Source: Pseudarcicella hirudinis
GTDB taxonomy: Bacteria > Bacteroidota > Bacteroidia > Cytophagales > Spirosomataceae
Length of the DNA: 64,000 nt
NCBI RefSeq assembly: GCF_900115665.1
Contig: NZ_FOXH01000010.1
Coordinates: 158,326-222,325, forward strand
Direction of reading: 5' to 3'
Both the position numbers and the translations under genes were made by a program. Shown here piece after piece: positions 8,336 through 16,421 of this stretch (the stretch's first letter is position 1; each line of letters begins with the position of its first letter). The notes beneath the pieces are model-generated. The model made no database searches. It was not told where the DNA came from and was given only the letters and a program-made list of their open reading frames with translations.

Positions 8336-8956
8336 ATGCAAAGAAACTTTTTTAAGGCACATCCATGGCATGGTATCCAGATTGGAAATAATATGCCAAA
8401 CGTCGTTACAGCATTTATCGAAATTGTCCCTACCGATACCGTCAAGTATGAAATAGACAAAGAAACCGGATATTTGAAGATCGATCGTCCACAGAAATTC
8501 TCAAATATTGTTCCTTCTCTTTACGGTTTTGTTCCCCAGACTTATTGCGGTGACCGCACTGCTGACTTTGCCCGTGAAAAATCAGGGAAAGACATCGCAG
8601 CCGGAGATGGTGATCCCTTAGATATTTGTGTCCTTTCAGAAAGAGCGATTACCCATGGTGATATCATTTGTCAGGCTATTCCAATCGGCGGAATCAGAAT
8701 GATTGATAAAGGAGAGGCTGATGATAAAATTATTGCTGTTCTGAAGGACGATCCGATTTATGGCAAATGGAGAGATATCTCAGATTGTCCTAAAGATGTT
8801 GTACAACGTTTAAGACACTATTTTGAGACTTATAAGTTAGTGCCGGGCGATATCAGCAGCCACAATGTAGTTGACATTGACGAAGTTTACGGCCGGGATG
8901 TAGCGCATGAAGTAATTTTAAAATCAAGAGAAGATTACCGTAATATTTTCGGTTAG
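8336..8956 (+). CDS. ppa: inorganic pyrophosphatase (family I)
   Basis: Soluble family I pyrophosphatase hydrolyses pyrophosphate to phosphate in the cytoplasm and pulls biosynthetic reactions forward. The signature DGDPLD lies at residues 91-96 of the 206-residue form starting at 8336. KYEIDKETG, VPSLYGFVPQTYC and the KDDP/KWRDI region also match the family. The frame is open upstream to an ATG at 8192, which would add 48 Lys-rich, low-complexity residues. I prefer 8336 because HPWHGIQIG fits the normal N-terminus of the family, but the longer form is not excluded. A -7-like TAAATTTG lies near 8090. Confidence 0.9.
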   Translation: MQRNFFKAHPWHGIQIGNNMPNVVTAFIEIVPTDTVKYEIDKETGYLKIDRPQKFSNIVPSLYGFVPQTYCGDRTADFAREKSGKDIAAGDGDPLDICVLSERAITHGDIICQAIPIGGIRMIDKGEADDKIIAVLKDDPIYGKWRDISDCPKDVVQRLRHYFETYKLVPGDISSHNVVDIDEVYGRDVAHEVILKSREDYRNIFG

Positions 8957-8966
8957 TAATAATTCA

Positions 8967-9014
8967 AAAGAAGGATTTTGGAAAAGGGGAAACTCTGATT
9001 CGAAATCCTTCTTT
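8967..9014 (+). terminator. hairpin after ppa
   Basis: A 12-bp perfect stem (8967-8978 with 9003-9014) with a 24-base loop lies 10 bp after the ppa stop. The T-tract is short, so efficiency is uncertain. Confidence 0.6.
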
Positions 9015-9109
9015 AATGTTATGGTTCTTTCAAATGTTCCCGCACCCATTTATCCTCCAAAAATTCCCTTCAACATAAATACAAAGTTTTGAAAAGCCAT
9101 CAAATTATT

Positions 9110-9142
9110 TTTGAATTCTAATCAGTTATTTAGCTACATTGT
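9110..9142 (+). promoter_or_regulatory. promoter candidate for sppA
   Basis: TTTG at 9110-9113 and TACATTGT at 9135-9142 (one mismatch to TAnnTTTG) are separated by 21 bp. This is the spacing used by the Bacteroidota primary sigma factor. The sppA ATG is 31 bp downstream. Confidence 0.45.
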
Positions 9143-9172
9143 AGGCTAAATTTTAACCAAAGCTTTTAAATC

Positions 9173-10945
9173 ATGTTACAATTCTTAAAATATGTATTTG
9201 CTACAATTGTCGGACTTATTTTGTTTACAGTTGTGGCAATAGTCCTGCTTCTTGGTGTGGGAGCCGCCATTGGCTCATCTAAGGAGTTGGTTGAAGTAAA
9301 AGAAAAAACAGTACTCAAACTGGACCTTGACAAACCTATCGTTGAAAATGTTGCTGAAGATGAAAATCCTTTGAAAAACCTGACTTCTTTCTCAGGAAAT
9401 GCTGAGAAGATAGGTCTTGTTCAGATCAAGGACATTTTGAAAAAGGCTGCTTCTGAAAAAAATATAAAAGGGATCTATCTTCAGGCTCATTACCCGATGG
9501 CCGGATATGCTCAGGTTGAAGAAATCAGAAATGCCCTTCTTGAGTTTAAAAAATCAGGTAAATTCATCTATAGCTACGGAGAAGCCTATTCTGAAAAAGG
9601 ATATTATCTTACTTCAGTTGCCGATAAAATATATCTGAATCCTGCCGGAGGATTAGATTTTAATGGAATTAGTGTGGAATACACTTTCTTCAAAGGCACT
9701 TTGGATAAATTGGATATAAAACCGGTTGTTTTCAGGGTTGGAGAATACAAATCTGCCGTTGAGCCATTTATCAGAGAGAATATGAGTGATGCCAATAAGG
9801 CACAAACTACTTCATTCATCAATTCAATCAATAATTACGTTTTCTCAAACATTGCCAAAGCCAGGGGTTTAAATGTAGATGATCTTAAAAAAGTTGCAGA
9901 TGACCTGGCTGCCTACAAACCTTCAGGAGCACTTTCGAATAAATTGATTACAAATGTTGGTTATTATGATGAGTTTGAATCTGATCTGAAAAAAGAATTG
10001 AAACTTAATAGTAAAGACGAGATAGAATTTATTAATTATTCGAAATTTCTGAAAGTAAAAGCTTCTGACGAAGCTTCTGAATCGGAGAATAAAATTGCCA
10101 TTGTGGTAGGAGAGGGTGAAATTGTTGGTTCGAAGGGAGGAGATGGAACAATTGGCTCTGATGATTTTGTGAAAGAATTGAAAAAAGCCCGTGATGATAA
10201 AAAGGTAAAAGCCATAGTCTTAAGAATTGATTCTCCGGGTGGTTCTTCTCTGGCTTCAGATGTCATGTGGAGAGAAGTGGAATTGACCAGAAAGGTGAAA
10301 CCTGTCATAGCTTCTATGGGGGATTATGCGGCATCGGGTGGTTATTATATGGCAATGGCAGCTGATACCATTGTTGCACAGCCAACTACCATTACTGGAT
10401 CAATCGGAATTTTTGCTCAGTTCTTTAATTTTGAAAACTTCCTGAAAAATAAATTGGGAATTACGCACGACAGAGTTACAACAAATGCTCATTCAGATTT
10501 TCCTTCTGTGACCCGTGAACTGACGGATTTTGAGAAAAGCTGGTTCCAGAATTCGGTTGATCAGGGTTATGAGACTTTTACAGGAAAAGCAGCGAAAGGT
10601 CGTCATATGAGTATTGAAAAGTTGAAATCACTTGCGGGAGGAAGAGTCTGGACAGGGATTGAAGCTAAACAAAATGGTTTGGTTGATGTTTTAGGAGGGG
10701 TACAGGATGCAGTGAGAATTGCCGCTAAAAAAGCCAGATTGAAAGAAGGTGATTATGGGGTAAAATACTTCCCGAAACCAAAGTCATGGTATGAAGCATT
10801 GATGAATAATGCAGAGGAAGAAACAGAAGCTAAATTACTGCAATCACAATTCGGCGAGCTTAGCCCGTACGTAAAAGAGATCCGGAAATTAAAATCTCGT
10901 GAAGGGATTCTGGCGTTGATGCCGTATAAAATGGAACTGAAGTAA
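9173..10945 (+). CDS. sppA: signal peptide peptidase SppA, 67K type
   Basis: SppA is a membrane-anchored serine/lysine protease that degrades cleaved signal peptides. The 590-residue product has one N-terminal membrane segment (about residues 8-32) and two tandem S49 domains, as in the long 67K form. The expected catalytic Lys is in the N-terminal domain (GEYKSAVEPF, Lys193) and the nucleophile in the C-terminal domain (YAASGGYYMA, Ser388). DSPGGSS and TGSIGIF, typical of this fold, are also present. The gene stands alone between two terminators. Confidence 0.95.
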   Translation: MLQFLKYVFATIVGLILFTVVAIVLLLGVGAAIGSSKELVEVKEKTVLKLDLDKPIVENVAEDENPLKNLTSFSGNAEKIGLVQIKDILKKAASEKNIKGIYLQAHYPMAGYAQVEEIRNALLEFKKSGKFIYSYGEAYSEKGYYLTSVADKIYLNPAGGLDFNGISVEYTFFKGTLDKLDIKPVVFRVGEYKSAVEPFIRENMSDANKAQTTSFINSINNYVFSNIAKARGLNVDDLKKVADDLAAYKPSGALSNKLITNVGYYDEFESDLKKELKLNSKDEIEFINYSKFLKVKASDEASESENKIAIVVGEGEIVGSKGGDGTIGSDDFVKELKKARDDKKVKAIVLRIDSPGGSSLASDVMWREVELTRKVKPVIASMGDYAASGGYYMAMAADTIVAQPTTITGSIGIFAQFFNFENFLKNKLGITHDRVTTNAHSDFPSVTRELTDFEKSWFQNSVDQGYETFTGKAAKGRHMSIEKLKSLAGGRVWTGIEAKQNGLVDVLGGVQDAVRIAAKKARLKEGDYGVKYFPKPKSWYEALMNNAEEETEAKLLQSQFGELSPYVKEIRKLKSREGILALMPYKMELK

Positions 10946-10977
10946 TTAAGAACATAAAATTTAAGGTTTCAACAACT

Positions 10978-11018
10978 AATAAGGACTTCTAAGTTTGTCA
11001 AACTGGGAAGTCCTTTTT
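10978..11018 (+). terminator. intrinsic terminator after sppA
   Basis: AAGGACTTC (10981-10989) pairs with the GAAGTCCTT that precedes the T-run at 11014-11018. Confidence 0.75.
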
Positions 11019-11040
11019 AATTTTGATAGCTTGTTAAAAT

Positions 11041-11057
11041 GCGATTTGGCAAATCGC
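11041..11057 (+). promoter_or_regulatory. inverted repeat just upstream of bioB
   Basis: GCGATTT-GGC-AAATCGC is a perfect 7-bp inverted repeat with a 3-base spacer, ending 12 bp before the bioB ATG. It could be an operator half-site pair or an mRNA hairpin covering the ribosome-binding region. There is no T-tract, so it is not a terminator. Confidence 0.45.
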
Positions 11058-11069
11058 CTTTGAAAAATT

Positions 11070-12086
11070 ATGATAAAGAATAACTGGACAAGAGCCGAAA
11101 TCGAAGAAATTTACAATTTACCATTTTTAGAATTGGTATATCGTGCCGCAACGGTTCACCGTCAATATAATGATCCTCAGGAAGTACAGGTAAGCACGCT
11201 GCTTTCTATAAAGACAGGAGGTTGCCCTGAAGATTGCTCTTACTGTTCTCAGGCAGCCCGTTATCATACAGATGTGAAAGTACAGAAATTAATGCCTTTA
11301 AAGGAGGTTCTGGCCGCAGCTGAAAGAGCAAAAGATGCAGGGAGTTCACGTTTCTGTATGGGAGCAGCATGGCGTGAGGTCCGTGACAACCGTGATTTTG
11401 ACAATGTATTGGAGATGGTCAAAGGTGTTAATGAAATGGGTATGGAAGTTTGCTGTACACTTGGAATGTTAACGGAAGAACAAGCCAATAAATTGAAAAA
11501 TGCGGGATTATATGCCTATAATCACAATGTTGATACCAGTGAAGAGCATTATCAGGATGTGATCTCTACCCGTACTTATGACGATCGTTTAAAAACGATT
11601 GATAATGTAAGAAAGGCAAAGATTTCAGTTTGTTCAGGTGGAATCATTGGTTTGGGAGAAACGGATGGGGATCGTGTCGGAATGTTAATGACCTTAGCAA
11701 ATATGCCGGCTCATCCTGATTCAGTACCGATTAATAACCTAGTCCCGATTGCAGGAACACCGCTTGGAGATCAGAACCCGGCTACTATCTGGGATATGGT
11801 AAGAACTATTGCTACTGCCCGTATTCTGATGCCGAAATCAATGGTACGCTTATCCGCAGGTCGCTTGGAAATGTCTTATGAAGGACAGGCATTCTGTTTT
11901 ATGGCAGGAGCTAATTCTATTTTCTCAGGAGATGTATTATTAACGACACCGAATCCGAATGAGAAATCAGATAAAGAATTATTTCAGATTTTGAGTATTA
12001 AACCAAGGGAAGCATTCAAAAATGAAAAGCAGCAGCCAGGTGTTGAGTTTCAAATGATTCCGTCAGCTATGGAAGCTTTGGGATAA
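11070..12086 (+). CDS. bioB: biotin synthase
   Basis: BioB is a radical SAM enzyme that inserts sulfur into dethiobiotin, the last step of biotin synthesis. The radical SAM CxxxCxxC motif is present (Cys52, Cys56, Cys59 in [12 protein letters not shown]). The family motifs [19 protein letters not shown] and [10 protein letters not shown] are all readable. The 338-residue length is normal. No other bio genes lie in the window. The short inverted repeat 12 bp upstream may regulate it. Confidence 0.97.
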   Translation: MIKNNWTRAEIEEIYNLPFLELVYRAATVHRQYNDPQEVQVSTLLSIKTGGCPEDCSYCSQAARYHTDVKVQKLMPLKEVLAAAERAKDAGSSRFCMGAAWREVRDNRDFDNVLEMVKGVNEMGMEVCCTLGMLTEEQANKLKNAGLYAYNHNVDTSEEHYQDVISTRTYDDRLKTIDNVRKAKISVCSGGIIGLGETDGDRVGMLMTLANMPAHPDSVPINNLVPIAGTPLGDQNPATIWDMVRTIATARILMPKSMVRLSAGRLEMSYEGQAFCFMAGANSIFSGDVLLTTPNPNEKSDKELFQILSIKPREAFKNEKQQPGVEFQMIPSAMEALG

Positions 12087-12108
12087 CCGGATACTCATTG
12101 ATATAAAT

Positions 12109-12140
12109 AAAATGCAATGCTCAGGCGTTGCATTTTTGTT
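12109..12140 (+). terminator. intrinsic terminator after bioB
   Basis: AATGCAA and TTGCATT pair around a 10-base loop and are followed by a T-rich stretch. Confidence 0.7.
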
Positions 12141-12215
12141 TTTTAGTGGTGACAAAAGGCCGAAATACAGTCTTAATTCCTAAACTTCATAATTTAAATA
12201 TTTAAAATTTCTCAA

Positions 12216-13148
12216 ATGAAAAAAGTAATCCTTTCATTATTAACAATCATTTTTGTCTATTTCACAGGATGTGTAGGTCCGGCTCCGGAACCTGTTGCAC
12301 CAACAAACGAATTGCCTGAGGCGGATGGTAAACTGGTTATTGAATTTACAGATCCTAACTTAAATGTAACTCCGAGCATTACTGCCGCAACAGGGGATAA
12401 TGTGACGATCTCTCTGAACATCAAAAAGTCTCCGGATGGAGGAAAACCCAGATATCTTGAGGTATATGTAGCTGACGAACCGAATAAAAGAGGAACGAGG
12501 GTTTTTGACGCTATTAAACTAAAAAATATCGATGATCAGACCAAGACCATAGAATATACAATTTCAGCCAGTACAGGGAAGAATTATATGTATTTTGAAG
12601 TACTGGATAACAATGATAAAAGAACCAGAAAGCAGATTACTGTAAATATTGCCTCAAACGCTCAGATAGCTTCATGGAGTGGAATTGCTTTAGGAGCACA
12701 GACTAATAGCCTGGGATCAAGATTATCTTCTTCTACAGGCGATGTTTACCGTGTTTGTGATTTGGATTCGAATATCAGATATGTGGATATTACTTATGCG
12801 GCAATTGGTTCTCCGGTTACTAAACCAACAATCCTCTCAAATCCCCGCAGAGCGGTTGATGGATTATCTACTACCATTACAGATTCTAACTGTGCCGGAT
12901 CAAGCTCAGGAGGAGGTTCTGCAACTTATTTTGTAGCTGCTCCTGCAAACACTGATTTTACCGGTGCTACAGATGCAAGTCTGGCAGCGCTGACAGTCTC
13001 TTCTTCAAATCCGCAGGAAGTTATAGTAGAAGCTGGCAAAGTATATGCTTTTCTGAATGGAAGAGGTAAAAAAGGGTTGATCAGGATCAATTCGATAGAT
13101 TCAGGAGTTTCCGGGAAGGTAGTTTTTGATGTCAAAGTTCAGATGTAA
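12216..13148 (+). CDS. hypothetical lipoprotein with beta-sandwich-like region
   Basis: The 310-residue protein begins with a type II signal (VYFTGC, Cys19). The mature part starts with Pro/Ala-rich linker sequence, then an Ig-like beta region (about residues 40-150: ITAATGDNVTISLNIKKS and the strand pattern that follows). A Ser/Gly-rich C-terminal half follows. No family is recognised. It is flanked by terminators on both sides and so is probably a single-gene unit exposed in the periplasm or on the surface. Confidence 0.75.
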   Translation: MKKVILSLLTIIFVYFTGCVGPAPEPVAPTNELPEADGKLVIEFTDPNLNVTPSITAATGDNVTISLNIKKSPDGGKPRYLEVYVADEPNKRGTRVFDAIKLKNIDDQTKTIEYTISASTGKNYMYFEVLDNNDKRTRKQITVNIASNAQIASWSGIALGAQTNSLGSRLSSSTGDVYRVCDLDSNIRYVDITYAAIGSPVTKPTILSNPRRAVDGLSTTITDSNCAGSSSGGGSATYFVAAPANTDFTGATDASLAALTVSSSNPQEVIVEAGKVYAFLNGRGKKGLIRINSIDSGVSGKVVFDVKVQM

Positions 13149-13170
13149 TAAAATAGGGTATTTGCAATAA

Positions 13171-13207
13171 AAAAGCGATTCCGGTTTGATTCCGGAATCG
13201 CTTTTTT
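13171..13207. terminator. bidirectional terminator
   Basis: A 14-bp stem (13171-13184 with 13192-13205) with a 7-base loop has an A-run on one side and a T-run on the other. It serves both the lipoprotein gene (plus) and the GNAT gene (minus). Confidence 0.85.
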
Positions 13208-13646
13208 ATTGAAGCACTTTTCTCATTTTCCAATGCTGGATTTCTCCGAAAAGAAGGTAGGATTCAGCGATAATTTCGTAACCGATATGCTTATAAAAGG
13301 CAACCGCATTTTCTCTTGCATCCAGTACAATTTCCGTCATTCCTCTTTCAAGGGCAATGTTTTCAAGATACTGCATTAATAGTTTTCCTATACCTTTTCC
13401 CTGAGCATTTGCAGAAACGGCAACGCATCTTACCTGTCCTTGTTCCTGTGAGTTAGTTTGCATGCGGGCAACGCCGAAAACTTCTTTTGTTTCTTCATCA
13501 ATAGCCATTGCATGATCTGCCTGGTCTTCATCTGTCAGTACCTCACTTCCTTTAAGTTGTCCCCAGGGTTCTCTTAAGATGGTGAAACGAAGATTATAAT
13601 AAAGCTCCCATTCTGAGGCTGTTTCGGGTTTTCTGATAGAGATCAT
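13206..13646 (-). CDS. GNAT-family N-acetyltransferase
   Basis: The 146-residue single-domain GNAT protein carries the acetyl-CoA-binding motif A (RCVAVSANAQGKGIGKLLMQYL, with the Q/R-x-x-G-x-G/A loop as QGKGIG) and the C-terminal AVAFYKHIGYEI pattern. The substrate cannot be predicted. It lies downstream of rny on the same strand but is separated from it by a terminator. Confidence 0.9.
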   Translation of the reverse strand: MISIRKPETASEWELYYNLRFTILREPWGQLKGSEVLTDEDQADHAMAIDEETKEVFGVARMQTNSQEQGQVRCVAVSANAQGKGIGKLLMQYLENIALERGMTEIVLDARENAVAFYKHIGYEIIAESYLLFGEIQHWKMRKVLQ

Positions 13647-13659
13647 ATAAGCGTCGATA

Positions 13660-13706
13660 AAAAGAAAAAGACGCAGATTCTGATGATACCATCCAAACCT
13701 GCGTCC
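13660..13706 (-). terminator. intrinsic terminator after rny
   Basis: On the minus strand GACGCAG and CTGCGTC (13699-13705 with 13670-13676) pair, and the hairpin is followed by a CTTTTTC run. It lies about 20 bp after the rny stop. Confidence 0.7.
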
Positions 13707-13724
13707 TTAACCTGAATTGTATAA

Positions 13725-15308
13725 TTATTTTGCGTAATTTACCGAGCGCATTTCACGGATTACCGTTACTTTTATCTGACCCGGATATTGCATTTCTTTT
13801 TCAATTTTCTGTGAAATATCATAAGATAGCATACTTGCTTTTTCATCGGTTACATTGTCAGAATCAACCATGATTCTCAATTCACGTCCTGCCTGAATGG
13901 CATAACATTTCTGTACTCCATGGAAGCTTGTAGCAAGATCTTCAAGTTCTCTCAGACGTCTCATATAGGACTCCATCATTTCACGTCTTGCTCCCGGACG
14001 TGAGCCTGAAATGGCATCGCAGACCTGGATAATCGGAGAAATCATTGAAGTCATTTCTATTTCATCATGGTGAGCTCCGATTGCATTACAAACTTCCGGG
14101 TTTTCCTTGTATTTCTGAGCAAGTTCCATCCCCAGAATAGCATGAGGTAATTCCGGTTCTTCATGCCATACTTTTCCAATGTCATGTAATAATCCGGCTC
14201 TTTTAGCCAGTTTTGCATTTAAGCCTAATTCTGCCGCCATTGTAGCACAAAGCTTGGCTACTTCTCTTGAGTGCTGAAGAAGGTTTTGTCCATATGAAGA
14301 ACGGAAACGCATTCTTCCAACCATCTTAATCAGTTCAGGGTGTAAGCCATGAATACCAAGATCTATCACCGTTCTTTCACCGATTTCAATGATTTCTTCG
14401 TCGATATTCTTCTTGGTTTTAGAAACAACCTCTTCAATACGGGCAGGGTGAATACGACCGTCCTGAACCAATCTGTGCAAAGATAGTCGGGCGATTTCAC
14501 GACGAACCGGATCAAAGCCGGAGATAATGATAGCTTCCGGAGTATCGTCAACGATAAACTCAACGCCTGTCGCTGCTTCCAGAGCACGGATATTTCTACC
14601 CTCACGACCGATGATCTTACCTTTTACGTCATCAGATTCAATGTTGAAAACAGATACACAGTTTTCAATGGCATTTTCAGCAGCAGTTCTCTGTATCGTT
14701 TCAATAACGACTTTCTTTGCTTCCTTGGTAGCGGTAAGCTTAGCTTCTTCGATGGTTTGTTTGATGATAGACGAAGCCTTGGTTTCAGCTTCTCCTCTCA
14801 GGGCATCTACTAATTGCTGACGAGCCTCATCCGCAGATAATCCAGCGATTTTTTCCAACTGAGCAACCTGAGAAGCCAGCATTTTTTCTGCTTCATCTTT
14901 CTTTCTGTCAGCTTCTTCAGTCTTACGTTTCAGATTTTCTTCCTTAGCAGTAAGTGATTGTTTCTGGCTGTTTAATTCAGCTTCCTGGCGCTTGCTTTGC
15001 TCTGCGGTAAGTTGTAGAGTTCGTTCACGTTCTTTCAGTTTTTGTTCATTCTGAACTAAAATCTGTTTCTTTTTATTTGATTCATCTTCAAACTCAGCAC
15101 GAAGTTTCAGGAATTTTTCCTTGGCCTCTAAAATTCGGTCTTTCTTAATATTCTCTGCAGAAATTTCGGCATTCTTGATGATGTCATTTGACCGGGCATT
15201 AGCTTCGGCTTCGACTTTTTGAAAATTTTTCGAGAAAATCATTTTTCCCGCAAAAATCCCACCAATTAACGTAGCTAAAGGGAGAAAAATCTGGAGTAGG
15301 TCTGACAT
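13725..15308 (-). CDS. rny: ribonuclease Y
   Basis: RNase Y is a membrane-tethered endoribonuclease that starts mRNA decay. The 527-residue product shows all domains in order: an N-terminal membrane segment (about 3-25), a long coiled coil (about 30-200), a KH RNA-binding domain ([13 protein letters not shown], about 225-290) and an HD hydrolase domain with LLHDIGK and AHHDE. The length is normal. The gene lies downstream of the zapA operon, separated from it by a 327-bp non-coding gap that may hold a structured RNA. Confidence 0.97.
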   Translation of the reverse strand: MSDLLQIFLPLATLIGGIFAGKMIFSKNFQKVEAEANARSNDIIKNAEISAENIKKDRILEAKEKFLKLRAEFEDESNKKKQILVQNEQKLKERERTLQLTAEQSKRQEAELNSQKQSLTAKEENLKRKTEEADRKKDEAEKMLASQVAQLEKIAGLSADEARQQLVDALRGEAETKASSIIKQTIEEAKLTATKEAKKVVIETIQRTAAENAIENCVSVFNIESDDVKGKIIGREGRNIRALEAATGVEFIVDDTPEAIIISGFDPVRREIARLSLHRLVQDGRIHPARIEEVVSKTKKNIDEEIIEIGERTVIDLGIHGLHPELIKMVGRMRFRSSYGQNLLQHSREVAKLCATMAAELGLNAKLAKRAGLLHDIGKVWHEEPELPHAILGMELAQKYKENPEVCNAIGAHHDEIEMTSMISPIIQVCDAISGSRPGARREMMESYMRRLRELEDLATSFHGVQKCYAIQAGRELRIMVDSDNVTDEKASMLSYDISQKIEKEMQYPGQIKVTVIREMRSVNYAK

Positions 15309-15635
15309 TTTATTATATCGTTGTTTTTAGTAAAAAAATAAACTAAAACAGACAATTCAAAATGCCGATAAGAAGTGATTCAGTTGCAGGAAAGATAATT
15401 CTTTTATGATAATATGTTTATTTATCTAAGTGTTTATCATTTTTATGACAACTGTTCCGGTTATAAGTTTAAATTAGAAGCGGGAATGGAAAACCAGTAT
15501 ATTCCCAGATAACTTATAATTATTTACATATAACTCAATAAACGAATACGAGAGAAAAGATTGTCTGAGCAGGTTCATTTAACGCCGGAATCTGAAATTC
15601 CGGGAAACCGGTAAAACAGAGTAATTGAAATTTTA
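15309..15635. other. non-coding gap between zapA and rny
   Basis: No open frame of note. It contains a perfect hairpin just after zapA (CCGGAAT/ATTCCGG, 15585-15603) without a T-tract, and the nested inverted repeats described as a candidate RNA at 15416-15543. Confidence 0.5.
15416..15543 (-). ncRNA. candidate structured RNA, 6S-like shape
   Basis: Three nested complementary pairs give one long irregular hairpin: outer 7 bp (15416-15422 with 15537-15543), middle 9 bp (15461-15469 with 15511-15519) and inner 6 bp (15482-15487 with 15501-15506). Asymmetric bubbles of 12 and 4 bases separate the middle and inner stems. A long rod with a bubble, placed next to zapA, recalls 6S RNA, which lies beside zapA in enterobacteria. 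The strand is assumed from the neighbours. The outer stems are AT-rich, so chance pairing is possible. Confidence 0.28.
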
Positions 15636-15926
15636 TCAGTTCACCACCCTGTCGGCTAATGTTTCAATTTCCCCTATTTTGGCCATAACCGTCTCTTTTA
15701 CTTCGGTGAGATTATCATTAAATTTTAAATTATCCACAACATAGTCTAATGAAACCAATGCCAAAAGACGATCCGGATCATGTATTCCGGTGTGTGTTCG
15801 ATAATAATCTATCCGTTCATTAATCAACGTTTTTGCTTTTCGAACATATTCTTCTTCTTCCGGTCCTACCTGAAGAGAGAAGTCATGAACGCCAATACTT
15901 ATTTTACAGGTAACTTTTTCTTTCAT
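15636..15926 (-). CDS. zapA: cell division protein ZapA
   Basis: The 96-residue ZapA-family protein begins with the beta-strand domain (KVTCKISIGVHDFSLQVGPEEEEYVRKAKTLI) and continues with the C-terminal helix (RLLALVSLDYVVDNL). ZapA bundles FtsZ filaments at the division site. Its ATG overlaps the TGA of the upstream coiled-coil gene (ATGA), so the two are translationally coupled. Confidence 0.9.
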   Translation of the reverse strand: MKEKVTCKISIGVHDFSLQVGPEEEEYVRKAKTLINERIDYYRTHTGIHDPDRLLALVSLDYVVDNLKFNDNLTEVKETVMAKIGEIETLADRVVN

Positions 15927-16255
15927 CAGTTACTGAGTTGATTAATACACTTTTCTATTTCTAAAATATATTCGTCTAGTTTTTCCTTCAATTCGGCAGT
16001 ATTGCCTGTAGATTTGAGATTGTTAGATACAATCTTAGTAAATTTCTCTGATTTTTTAAAGTTTTTTATATATTCGTTTAATTTTTTGTTCAATTCAGAA
16101 ACTTCTTTATCCTTTTCCGCCAAATTTTTACGAAGTTCTTCATTTTCACGTTCCACTTCTGCCAATCTGTTTTTTTTCAATTCAAAAGCCATGACAATTC
16201 TTCTCAGCTTGGATTCCAGGCTGCTGAACTGATTCATGATTTCGAAGTCGATCAT
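15926..16255 (-). CDS. coiled-coil protein upstream of zapA, possible ZapB-like partner
   Basis: The 109-residue product is almost entirely heptad-patterned helix rich in Lys and Glu (residues about 10-105), with no signal peptide. The four-base overlap with zapA and the coiled-coil composition suggest a cytoplasmic ZapA partner, by analogy with ZapB. That role is inferred from position, not sequence similarity. A perfect 18-bp palindrome lies 64 bp upstream of its start. Confidence 0.75.
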   Translation of the reverse strand: MIDFEIMNQFSSLESKLRRIVMAFELKKNRLAEVERENEELRKNLAEKDKEVSELNKKLNEYIKNFKKSEKFTKIVSNNLKSTGNTAELKEKLDEYILEIEKCINQLSN

Positions 16256-16318
16256 TGTTGTTAGACAAATTTTTGGAAAATTGAACAGGTATTTCTACCG
16301 CAAAATACAAATTTCTAA

Positions 16319-16336
16319 ACTTTATTCGAATAAAGT
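16319..16336. promoter_or_regulatory. 18-bp perfect palindrome upstream of the zapA operon
   Basis: ACTTTATTCGAATAAAGT equals its own reverse complement. On the minus strand it sits where the -33 region would be for a TATTTTG -7-like element at 16301-16307. It looks like a dimeric operator, but the regulator is unknown. Confidence 0.45.
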
Positions 16337-16421
16337 GCATTATGTGACCGCAAAAAGAATGTTTTTATTGAACGGTCATATTGATCCACTTTCTCTTAAC
16401 TACATTTGCCCCTGATCTCAG

